Below, piece by piece: positions 24,900 to 31,682 of a stretch of DNA of 35,429 bases. How positions within the stretch are numbered: position 1 is the first letter of the stretch; each line of letters starts with the position of its first letter. Position numbers and translations under genes: made by a program. Below the pieces are notes generated by a model. The model did not search any database, was not told the origin of the DNA, and saw only the letters and a program-made list of their open reading frames with translations. Location: the NCBI GenBank assembly GCA_030039005.1, contig JASHQT010000572.1, positions 1 through 35,429 on the forward strand, given 5' to 3'. Origin of the DNA: Bryobacteraceae bacterium (GTDB taxonomy: Bacteria > Acidobacteriota > Terriglobia > Bryobacterales > Bryobacteraceae).

Positions 24900-25017
24900 G
24901 GCGCCTTACTCGCCTGCAAGCCCCGGCCGACGCCGAACAGATCCGTTCCCGGCACGTGGACGTTATTTCACATTATCGGAAGCTTTTCTGCGTGACCACC
25001 CGTGCGATACTGCGGGG

Positions 25018-25803
25018 ATGGAAGTCGGTCTCTTCCCCAATCCGCGCAGGCCTGGAGTTGGCTTGCGGCCGCGCCGCGAGCCCCAGCGTCCCCTTCTGCC
25101 CCAGCACGCTCGCCTTTGTCCGGTGCTCGAGGCCGGCAGCACCGCAGGTTTCCTGGTCCATCCTCCGCTCGCTGAAAAAGAGACCTTTCAAGTTGCGTAT
25201 GAAGGGGAAGGTCGCTATCACTTTGTCTACTCTGTGAACACTAACGGAAAAAACTGGAATCCGGTCTTTACTGTGACGTACCAGCTAGCGGTGGGCGGGA
25301 TCGGCGCCACCAAACGTGAAATCAAGATGCACATCCAGGACACTTTAGAAACGCGGGAAATCGCCGAACTGATGCCCGGGATGTTCATCTCCGCAGATGA
25401 CATGGGGACGCCAGCAGGTGCCGTGACACTGCGGGGAGCGTGGAACTTCCAGACTGCGCCGGGATGGGACACGATCTACACTCCGGTTTTCAACATGATC
25501 GAGCGGCCCTTAGCTCCGATGCTGGTGATCCGTGTCGAGACCGATTGGTATGTTCATGACTCCGAGTTCCGGTACGTCCTCCAGCCGGGCGAAACGATTT
25601 CTGCGTTTCACAGCCTACCGATCGGTCAGGTGGTTTTTGTGCCACGAGAAGAGATAACCTTCCGCAACGGAACGGAAGAGGAGGTCGCGGTTCGACACCG
25701 ATTAAGTCAAGCGTTCTGTGACGAAAAGGCGAGGACGAAGGTCAAGACGCCATACGGCGTGGAATACAGCCCACACTACCAGCGTACAAGCCGTAAGAAT
25801 TGA
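25018..25803 (+). CDS. DUF6065-like protein
   Basis: A 261-aa cytoplasmic protein. I start it at the ATG at 25018; the frame is open further upstream but overlaps the previous gene, and the upstream residues do not look conserved. Sequence features resembling DUF6065 are CPVLEAGSTAGFLVHPPL, LRGAWNFQTAPGWDTIYTP, VIRVETDWYVHDSEFRYVL and LPIGQVVFVPREE. The family has no known activity; members are sometimes near Fe(II)/2-oxoglutarate enzymes in other genomes. No ribosome site stands out before the ATG. It lies 118 bases after the fusion gene and is convergent with the small-gene array. Confidence 0.65.
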   Translation: MEVGLFPNPRRPGVGLRPRREPQRPLLPQHARLCPVLEAGSTAGFLVHPPLAEKETFQVAYEGEGRYHFVYSVNTNGKNWNPVFTVTYQLAVGGIGATKREIKMHIQDTLETREIAELMPGMFISADDMGTPAGAVTLRGAWNFQTAPGWDTIYTPVFNMIERPLAPMLVIRVETDWYVHDSEFRYVLQPGETISAFHSLPIGQVVFVPREEITFRNGTEEEVAVRHRLSQAFCDEKARTKVKTPYGVEYSPHYQRTSRKN

Positions 25804-25848
25804 GCCTACCCACCTATCCCGCTGATGAATGAAGCGTCGCAACCGAAA

Positions 25849-25866
25849 CGATAATCGCCATTATCG
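25849..25866. terminator. Bidirectional hairpin between convergent genes
   Basis: CGATAAT and ATTATCG form a perfect seven-pair stem around the loop CGCC. It lies 45 bases after the plus-strand stop and overlaps the minus-strand stop of the 88-aa gene. On the minus side TTTC follows. The T-tracts are short, so termination is plausible but not certain. Confidence 0.45.
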
Positions 25867-26127
25867 GGAGGTATTCTGACTCGGTTCTTCGTCGCGACTG
25901 CTCGCGCCGTTCGCCCGCTGCTCAACCTCGAACCGGCGAGCGCGGAGGATGTGGTCTGCGACGCCGCGACAGCCATCGAACCAGCCCGGCGGGAACTCTG
26001 TCGGCTTGTAGTCTGGACCCAAACGACGACGACGGTTTTCGCTCATCAACTCAGCAGCGGTTCGTTCCTGCTCTGCCGGGGCCGCTGCATGCTCCAGTCG
26101 CCATAATCTGTGGATGATCGCCCTCAT
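25861..26127 (-). CDS. Small 'RLxRLE' protein, last member of the coupled array
   Basis: An 88-aa protein, starting at the ATG at 26127 (MRAIIHRLWRLEHAAAPAEQ). It is rich in Arg and Glu, predicted helical at the start, with a GPDYKPTEFPPGWFDGC segment in the middle. Its opening is like those of two upstream remnants (MKAIDSRL...RLE and MIRAVNRKLDRLE), so these small genes are related. It is the only member of the array without a visible frameshift. I know of no function. The frame is open further upstream to 26148, but that lacks a good start. Confidence 0.5.
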   Translation of the reverse strand: MRAIIHRLWRLEHAAAPAEQERTAAELMSENRRRRLGPDYKPTEFPPGWFDGCRGVADHILRARRFEVEQRANGASSRDEEPSQNTSR

Positions 26128-26140
26128 GCTACGCTGCCGT

Positions 26141-26400
26141 TCATACAAGCTCGATGGCGATTTCTGGTACAGCGTCGCCGCCGTGCTTTACTGCGCTCCG
26201 GTTCGAGGTATCCATCAGATCGACGACTCCGAAGCCACTGTTGGGGAGTAACCCGGCTTTATAGAGGCTCTCGATGTACGCGTTGTCAGCGGGTCCAAGT
26301 TCCCGCCCGGCCCGCATCGCGATCCCAAGCTACCTCGGCCCGCTGCGCTTAGGCCCGAGCCGATTCTCCAACCTGTAAGGCGGCTGTCGATGGCCTTCAT
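26141..26400 (-). pseudogene. Decayed 'RLxRLE' small gene with frameshift and nonsense codon
   Basis: Starting at ATG 26400 the frame gives MKAIDSRL; a one-base shift is then needed to continue as YRLENRLGPKRSGPR, where a TAG replaces an expected Tyr codon. The same frame resumes as LGIAMRAGRELGPADNAYIE, then SLYKAGLLPNSGFGVVDLMD, to a TGA at 26141-26143. The continuous, protein-like reading once these two lesions are repaired is strong evidence for a recently dead gene of about 85 codons. Its ATG overlaps the stop of the upstream gene as ATGA. Confidence 0.6.
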
Positions 26401-26786
26401 CGCCGTGGGGCTCCAGTCGCGGCTTGTTCCAGTGCCGCCACTCGCGCCTCGATTTCTTCAATCTCGATCGCTTTTAGCAGCGTGGTTGAAGACGGAATCT
26501 GCTGCCCGAACGCGAACGGAAACGGGAGCGCCCGGATCGAGCATGATTTTCAGCAACGTTGTCACGGCTGCCCAGGTGCCTTGCTGGACCGCGAAATCGA
26601 TTGCCCGAATGCGGCGCGCTTCGCGTCGCGGCAAGCCGCATCAAATTCCGGTTCCTTCATCCAACGGAGCAACGTCGCGGGCGAAATATCGATTGAGCGT
26701 GCCGCATGCTCGACGTTGGGTTGCGTGAGCAGGGCAGCGATGGCCGCGTCCCTCTTGCGCCCAAATTTTGATCCGTGGCCTTTCAT
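26397..26786 (-). pseudogene. Decayed helix-turn-helix gene (phage small-terminase-like), two frameshifts
   Basis: The intact N-terminus reads MKGHGSKFGRKRDAAIAALL and continues through a helix-turn-helix (AARSIDISPATLLRWMKEPE). After AAFGQ the frame must shift (near 26610) to read VQQGTWAAVTTLLKIMLDPG, then VRVRAADSVFNHAAK. An extra A in an AAAA run at 26472-26475 then shifts the frame again; beyond it EIEEIEARVAALEQAATGAP leads to TGA at 26397-26399. Repaired, it would be about 128 aa, resembling HTH proteins of the phBC6A51/small-terminase kind. The ATGA overlaps at both ends show that it was translated with its neighbours. Confidence 0.65.
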
Positions 26787-27008
26787 CTGCGATTATCTGC
26801 CGTCATCTGGGTCTCCGGCGACCTCGCGACAGCATCGCGGATTTCCATTAGCGGGAGCCTTTCGCCATTGCCACCCACCTCGTAGCGAAAGCCTCCGGTT
26901 ACAAACGCCGCCTGGACCAACGAAGACGACCGTCATGATCATTCACGGCGCGGCTGGCATGAAATGACGTTCGAGCCTATCTAGCTTCCGGTTGACTGCG
27001 CGGATCAT
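26783..27008 (-). pseudogene. Decayed 'RLxRLE' small gene at the head of the array
   Basis: ATG at 27008 begins MIRAVNRKLDRLERHFMPAA and reaches a TGA at 26943. In another frame, protein-like sequence continues: AFVTGGFRYEVGGNGERLPL, then MEIRDAVARSPETQMTADNR, ending with TGA at 26783-26785, which overlaps the next ATG as ATGA. A frameshift between about 26900 and 26945 explains this. The ATG itself overlaps the stop of the cupin gene as ATGA. Confidence 0.5.
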
Positions 27009-27610
27009 ATGCACACCCCACCAAGCAACCTTTTATGGCCATTGCATCGCTTTAGCCCTACACAATTGCCTTGCTTTTCGGGCGCAACAGAGTGATCGAT
27101 GTCGTGACGGTAATCACCGCCCAAGGAGACAATATGATTTCGATCGCAGAAGGAGCCAGCGCCCCGGCCCCCGCCGAAGGCGAACGTTAGCGTTTCGCCC
27201 GGACCGGAGCGAGCGTCGTTGGCCGTGGGTTCGAAGTCGAACACCGCGAAGTACTCTTTCACATCTTCGCTTCGCTTCCAGGCAAACTCCGCACCGCGCG
27301 GTAGCAGAACCGTGTCGCCGGCCTGGAACGTCTCCTCTCGCCCCGATTTGTCGGCCAATCTGACTCGCCCCGCATTCAGGTGAAAAACCTCCGTGTTCGT
27401 CGCTCGATGGATTCCGCCATGAGCGCTGTCGCTGGCCCAAATCCCGGCCGATTCTTTACTGGAGGGCGCCTGATAGTAGCGGTAGGTATATGCTCTCTCG
27501 CCGCTATAGAAGGAAACTTTCGCCAACGGCTCTGACAGTCCCTTGCCTTCAGGTCCATCCGGTGCGAGTCGCATGATTTGTGGCAGCGCTTGAGCCCACA
27601 CAGTCGCCAA
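27005..27610 (-). CDS. Cupin-domain protein (Cupin_3-like), 5' end possibly lost
   Basis: A 201-aa frame from a TTG at 27610. Residues about 65-130 form a Cupin_3-type barrel (TNTEVFHLNAGRVRLADKSG; FQAGDTVLLPRGAEFAWKR). Upstream of the TTG the same frame reads VVAAAPLAFGAYAGLATVWA, which looks like the end of a signal peptide, but a TAA at 27653-27655 and no start codon precede it. The gene therefore seems to have lost its beginning to the AT-richer block that follows, and may be dead or poorly expressed. The last ~40 residues are not cupin-like. Its stop overlaps the ATG of the decayed array. Confidence 0.6.
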   Translation of the reverse strand: MATVWAQALPQIMRLAPDGPEGKGLSEPLAKVSFYSGERAYTYRYYQAPSSKESAGIWASDSAHGGIHRATNTEVFHLNAGRVRLADKSGREETFQAGDTVLLPRGAEFAWKRSEDVKEYFAVFDFEPTANDARSGPGETLTFAFGGGRGAGSFCDRNHIVSLGGDYRHDIDHSVAPEKQGNCVGLKRCNGHKRLLGGVCI

Positions 27611-27686
27611 GCCTGCATACGCGCCAAATGCAAGAGGAGCGGCGGCGACAACTTACTTGGCTCACCTGTGGTGGTAGACTAGCGCT

Positions 27687-28439
27687 ATGCCACCGTCTGG
27701 GTTTCTTACCCCCACTGTCACCGTCGTTCTGCTTGTTATTTCTCTTCTTAGCGGCATTCTATCTGTGGTGCGGGAGGCCCAGTTAATGTACGCACCCTCG
27801 AAGATCGGGGATAAAAGAACCTTCTGGGGATTCGTACGAATTGCTTTTGTTATTGCAGCAGTGCTGTTATACCTTGACGAACACACCAAGGTGACACAGT
27901 TTCAGTCGCGCTATTCCGAATATCACACCCATCTTTACTTCGCGCCACAGGCTTCAATTACCATTGACAACCCATCTGTACCTAAATGGCCGTTCAAATC
28001 GGGCGACACTCCCATTGCGGCGACCTCACGAGGTAACGTTGGACACCAATACATTACAGATGTAGAGGTAGCCGGACAATTCATCCTTGCGGCTGTACCA
28101 GACTTCAAAAGCGGCAAGGCATTTGAGGATTTTGTATCAAATCCGACATCCTTCCAACAAATTGGCATCCTTGCTCCCAATCCCGCTTTTGGTCTGAATC
28201 CATTCAACTATACGACATACGCTGCGAAGACACTTGACTCCAAAGAGGTATATGGACTCGATCATGGAACGTTAGGGCTTGGGATTATGGGAATAGCACA
28301 CTGGCGGGATGATTCGGGATGCTATTCCACTTATTACTTTGAATACGAAAGCGCTATCGAGCAGGGCGGCCAAACTAGCTGGGCCTGGCAAACCGGAACC
28401 AGGAGTGAACAGGAGAGTCCGATCTCATGCCGCAAATAA
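27687..28439 (+). CDS. Hypothetical membrane protein in an AT-richer block
   Basis: A 250-aa protein with two N-terminal membrane helices (about 8-28, TVTVVLLVISLLSGILSVV, and about 46-63, FWGFVRIAFVIAAVLLYL) and a long soluble domain with no recognised family (QYITDVEVAGQFILAAVPDF; GIAHWRDDSGCYSTYYFEYE). Two late cysteines are present. Its base composition is lower in GC than its neighbours: one 60-base line in it is 29/60 GC by hand count, against 40/60 in a line of the permease gene. Together with the transposase next door this suggests transfer. The start has no strong ribosome site. Confidence 0.65.
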   Translation: MPPSGFLTPTVTVVLLVISLLSGILSVVREAQLMYAPSKIGDKRTFWGFVRIAFVIAAVLLYLDEHTKVTQFQSRYSEYHTHLYFAPQASITIDNPSVPKWPFKSGDTPIAATSRGNVGHQYITDVEVAGQFILAAVPDFKSGKAFEDFVSNPTSFQQIGILAPNPAFGLNPFNYTTYAAKTLDSKEVYGLDHGTLGLGIMGIAHWRDDSGCYSTYYFEYESAIEQGGQTSWAWQTGTRSEQESPISCRK

Positions 28440-28443
28440 CGGC

Positions 28444-28584
28444 TCATAGAGATTTCCGCATGGGCGGCGCGTTGACGACACGCTTCAGCAGTTTCCGAAA
28501 CTTACGAAATCCTGGGGGCGGTTTAGGCTGCGCGCTTTCCTCGCTTTTGTCTTTTGGCTCGGGTTCTTTCTTCTGTCCCATCAT
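28444..28584 (-). CDS. 46-aa basic protein coupled to the IS1595 transposase
   Basis: This short gene begins at ATG 28584, one base inside the transposase stop (TGATG), with a strong GGAGG seven bases upstream. It ends with TGA at 28444-28446. The 46 residues start MMGQKKEPEPKDKSEESAQP and continue KPPPGFRKFRKLLKRVVNAP; the N-terminus is charged and disordered, the C-terminus a basic helix. I recall similar 'FRKFxxLL' mini-proteins beside IS1595 transposases, but cannot confirm it here. It may assist transposition or simply travel with the element. Confidence 0.6.
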   Translation of the reverse strand: MMGQKKEPEPKDKSEESAQPKPPPGFRKFRKLLKRVVNAPPMRKSL

Positions 28585-29528
28585 CACCCCGCCTCCTGTG
28601 CTGTCAGAACGTCCCAAGTTAGACGCTTGCCGACGATGTGTTTCAATACTTCAAAGAACCTCTCGGCATCGGTCAGTTTCCGCTCGTTGTAACGGAAACA
28701 CTGCTCATCGAGGTACCTGAACAAGTGGAACGGCTCTACGCTGATGTAGGTACCGTGCAGTCCGCGCTTCAGAAGCGCCCAGAAGTTTTCCATCGTGTTC
28801 GTGTGAACATTCCCGCGCACGTATTCCACCGCGTGATCCACCACTTCGTGCTTGAACTCTTGCGACAGGCCATCGTAGGAATGCAGATTGTCGCTGAAAA
28901 TGGCCGAACCCGCTTGTACGTTCTGTTTGATCTTCTTTTGAAGGACGGGCTTGCTGCGTCCGCTCACATGCATCGCTCGCACCTTGCCGCCACGTTCGAC
29001 CATACCGAAGACAACCTCTTTGCTGCCGGTGCCGCTCGACAAGAGTCCCAGTTTTTCGCGCCCGTCCTTGTGCATGTTGCGCGCCTTGCCACCGATGAAG
29101 GTCTCATCGACTTCGACGTGCCCAGACAGCGTTTTGTCAAAGCTGCCATGGTGCATTGCATAGCGGATGCGCTGAAGCATGAACCAGGCGGTTTTCTGAG
29201 TGACGCCGAGACCACGCGCAATCTCGTAGCTGCTGATACCATTCTTGCAGTTGGCCAACATCCACATCGCCGTAAGCCACTTATCCAAGCCCACGGGGGA
29301 GTCTTCAAAGATTGTCCCAACCTTGACCGAGAATTGCTTATGGCAACCCAGGCATTTCCACATCAGCCGTGTCTTCAGAAACGACAGCCGTTTGCTGTCG
29401 CACTTGGGACATTGCGGGCCGTTTGGCCAGCGCGTTTGGGCAACTGTTTCGACGCACGTTTTTGGATCGGAGAAGTACCGTATGGCTTCTAACAACCCTT
29501 TGTTCTCTAGCGACTTAACCGTATCCAT
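28584..29528 (-). mobile_element. IS1595-family (ISXO2-like) transposase
   Basis: A 314-aa transposase with an N-terminal zinc ribbon (CPKCDSKRL...WKCLGCHKQF), then a helix-turn-helix (SSYEIARGLGVTQKTAWFML) and the ISXO2-type DDE domain: GHVEVDETFIGGK (first Asp), FSDNLHSYDG (second Asp) and NTMENFWALLKRGLHGTY (final acidic region). It appears intact. I could not find convincing terminal inverted repeats or target duplications by eye, so the element borders are undefined; the feature marks the gene only. A good promoter lies directly upstream and the 46-aa gene directly downstream. Confidence 0.9.
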
Positions 29529-29534
29529 GACCCA

Positions 29535-29563
29535 AGTATACCGCTGCCAAACAGGTGAGTCAA
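29535..29563 (-). promoter_or_regulatory. Strong-looking promoter of the transposase gene
   Basis: On the minus strand TTGACT (29558-29563) and TATACT (29535-29540) are exactly 17 bases apart, each with five of six consensus bases. The expected transcription start is at or next to the A of the transposase ATG (29528), so the message would be leaderless or nearly so. Confidence 0.55.
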
Positions 29564-29697
29564 GTAATTTATTTCCGGAGCGGCTGTTTTGTGAAGTTTC
29601 GGCATTCTCATAATGTTACTCCCGCCGTACATCTGATGATAGCCGTGCTAGGATACGTAATCCATCGAGTTCGTCGAAAGAAAATGGCAGCGACTCC

Positions 29698-31440
29698 ATG
29701 AGAAGTAAGCTGATCGCGTTGGGTGCTTATCTCAGCCTTGCATTGGCGGCGCCGATGCTGGAATTCGCCCAGGCACCGATTCCCGCAGCGGCCCGGCGTT
29801 ATCAACTCGTCACGGAGGAGAGGCTCAAGAATCCAGAGGACGGAAACTGGCTGATGAACCGTCGCACGTACGACGGCTGGGGCTATAGCCCTCTCGATCA
29901 GATCACGCCTGCCAATGTTTCGCGGCTTCGGCCGGTCTGGGTGTTCTCGACCAACGACGGGAAGCCGCATGAATCGGCGCCGCTAGTGAACGACGGGGTG
30001 ATGTTCGTCACTTCGCCGGACAATCAGGTGACCGCGATCGACGTCAAAAGCGGCAATCTTCTGTGGCGGTATAAGCAATCGCGTCCAGCCGGCAGTGACA
30101 GTGTAATTTTCAATGACACCAACCGTGGCGTTGCTCTCTATGAGGACAAGGTGTACTACGCTTTGCCGGAGGCGGTACTGGTGGCTCTAGATGCAAAAAC
30201 GGGGAAAGAACTTTGGCGCACCACGATCGCGGACTACAAGAGCGGCTATTACGCGACACTCGCTCCTCTGATTGCCGACGGAAAAGTTATGGTAGGCGCC
30301 TCCGGAGGAGAATCTGGGATTCGAGGCTTCATCGCGGCGTTCTCCGCAGACACGGGCAAAGAGATATGGAGGACCTTCACAATTCCGGCGCCCGGCGAGC
30401 CGGGTAGCGAAACCTGGCCGAAGGGCGATCAATGGAAACACGGCGGGACGCCAATTTGGGTCACAGGCAATTACGACCCGGAGACCAATCTCGCTTACTG
30501 GGGGACGGGAAACCCCGGGCCTTACATTGGAGATCAACGTCCGGGCGATGATCTTTACAGTTGCTCGACGCTGGTGATCGACGTTGCAACGGGCAAGATC
30601 AAGGGATACTTCCAGTACAACCCCAACGACTCGTGGGATTGGGATGAGGTCTCCCCTCCCATTCTGGTCGACTTTCACCGCAACGGGCAGACCATCAAAG
30701 GCCTGATTGATGTGGCTCGCGATGGTTACATCTGGTTTCTGGAACGCACTTCAGACGGGGCAATTGGCTTCCATGAAGCGAAGCGTTTCGTGAAGCAAAA
30801 CGTCTTCAAGAGCATTGATCCCACGACAGGACGTCCCGATGTGGACGCCGAGCACAAACCCGCCACAGGCAAGATGGCGTACTTCTGCCCGGGATGGTGG
30901 GGAGGAAAGAATTGGATCCCGGTTTCCTTCAGCCCCCTGACTCGGATGATTTACGTTCCGGCTAACGAGAACACGTGCGGCACAGGCGAAGGTACAGAGG
31001 TGAATTACGTGCCGGGCAGAGCGTTCACGGGTGCGCGCTGGCAGTTTCTGGTCGCGCCCGGCGCCGATCACATTGGCGAGGTTCAGGCCTGGAATGTGGA
31101 TACCGGCCAGCGTGTATGGACCCACAAATATCCGCGATCATCAAACTGGGGTGGAATGCTGGCCACGGCCGGAGGCCTGGTCTTCAATGGTGGAACAACC
31201 GATCGGAAGATACATGCCTTCGACGCTTCCACTGGCAAGCTACTCTGGGAATTTCCCACCAACTCGGGAATCATTGCGCCACCGACGACATTCCTGGTAA
31301 ACGGCAAACAGTATCTGGCGGTGTATTCGGGGTACGGCGGCGATGCCCGCGGTATGCAAGGCGGTCTCAACCGCGTTTTTCCAGGAGAATTTCCGGAAGT
31401 CCCCGAGGGCGGTGCGGTATGGGTCTTCGCGGTTGAGTGA
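29698..31440 (+). CDS. PQQ-dependent (quinoprotein) alcohol dehydrogenase-like protein
   Basis: A 580-aa periplasmic enzyme with a signal peptide at about 1-26. An eight-bladed propeller is built of repeats such as VTAIDVKSGNLLWRY and LVALDAKTGKELWRT. Expected active-site residues are seen: Glu205 (SGGESGIRG), Asn272 (TGNPGPY) and catalytic Asp314, with a second Asp at +2 (WDWDEVSPP), the hallmark of lanthanide-using enzymes. The vicinal disulfide usually found before 'NRG' is absent (Phe138-Asn139). It would oxidise an alcohol or sugar and pass electrons to a cytochrome, but no cytochrome gene is adjacent. Upstream I see no clear ribosome site. Confidence 0.9.
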   Translation: MRSKLIALGAYLSLALAAPMLEFAQAPIPAAARRYQLVTEERLKNPEDGNWLMNRRTYDGWGYSPLDQITPANVSRLRPVWVFSTNDGKPHESAPLVNDGVMFVTSPDNQVTAIDVKSGNLLWRYKQSRPAGSDSVIFNDTNRGVALYEDKVYYALPEAVLVALDAKTGKELWRTTIADYKSGYYATLAPLIADGKVMVGASGGESGIRGFIAAFSADTGKEIWRTFTIPAPGEPGSETWPKGDQWKHGGTPIWVTGNYDPETNLAYWGTGNPGPYIGDQRPGDDLYSCSTLVIDVATGKIKGYFQYNPNDSWDWDEVSPPILVDFHRNGQTIKGLIDVARDGYIWFLERTSDGAIGFHEAKRFVKQNVFKSIDPTTGRPDVDAEHKPATGKMAYFCPGWWGGKNWIPVSFSPLTRMIYVPANENTCGTGEGTEVNYVPGRAFTGARWQFLVAPGADHIGEVQAWNVDTGQRVWTHKYPRSSNWGGMLATAGGLVFNGGTTDRKIHAFDASTGKLLWEFPTNSGIIAPPTTFLVNGKQYLAVYSGYGGDARGMQGGLNRVFPGEFPEVPEGGAVWVFAVE

Positions 31441-31682
31441 GATTTAGACGTTTGCACCGAGACGGTGTCACACGTTCATGATTTCGAATTTCTAGGTGAA
31501 CGTCCGAACGGCAGCGTGGCTGGCGGCTCTAGCGGGCGCCGATTCGCCGAAGATCGTTTCACGGTTCATTGAGCGCCCTGATGTCACGCAATATCGCTAG
31601 CTACCCTAATCCCCACCCCCCGCTGTCCTCTGCTATCTTTAGAGTCACCAAGGGTGAGTTTCAGGGCCAAGGAGAGACGGGG

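Noticed and set aside
28430..28447. GCCG...CGGC hairpin at the end of the AT-richer membrane protein gene, considered as a terminator or an IS end
   Set aside because: The stem is only four base pairs, has no T-tract, and does not match the sequence at the other side of the transposase.
28638..29492. A 284-residue open frame on the plus strand
   Set aside because: It is antisense to the IS1595 transposase, whose motifs are intact on the minus strand.
29681..29700. A five-codon upstream frame (ATG GCA GCG ACT CCA TGA) overlapping the PQQ gene start
   Set aside because: It has no ribosome site and is too short to separate from chance.
31454..31466. CACCG/CGGTG hairpin after the PQQ gene, considered as a terminator
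   Set aside because: It has a five-pair stem and no following T-tract, so it is too weak to call.
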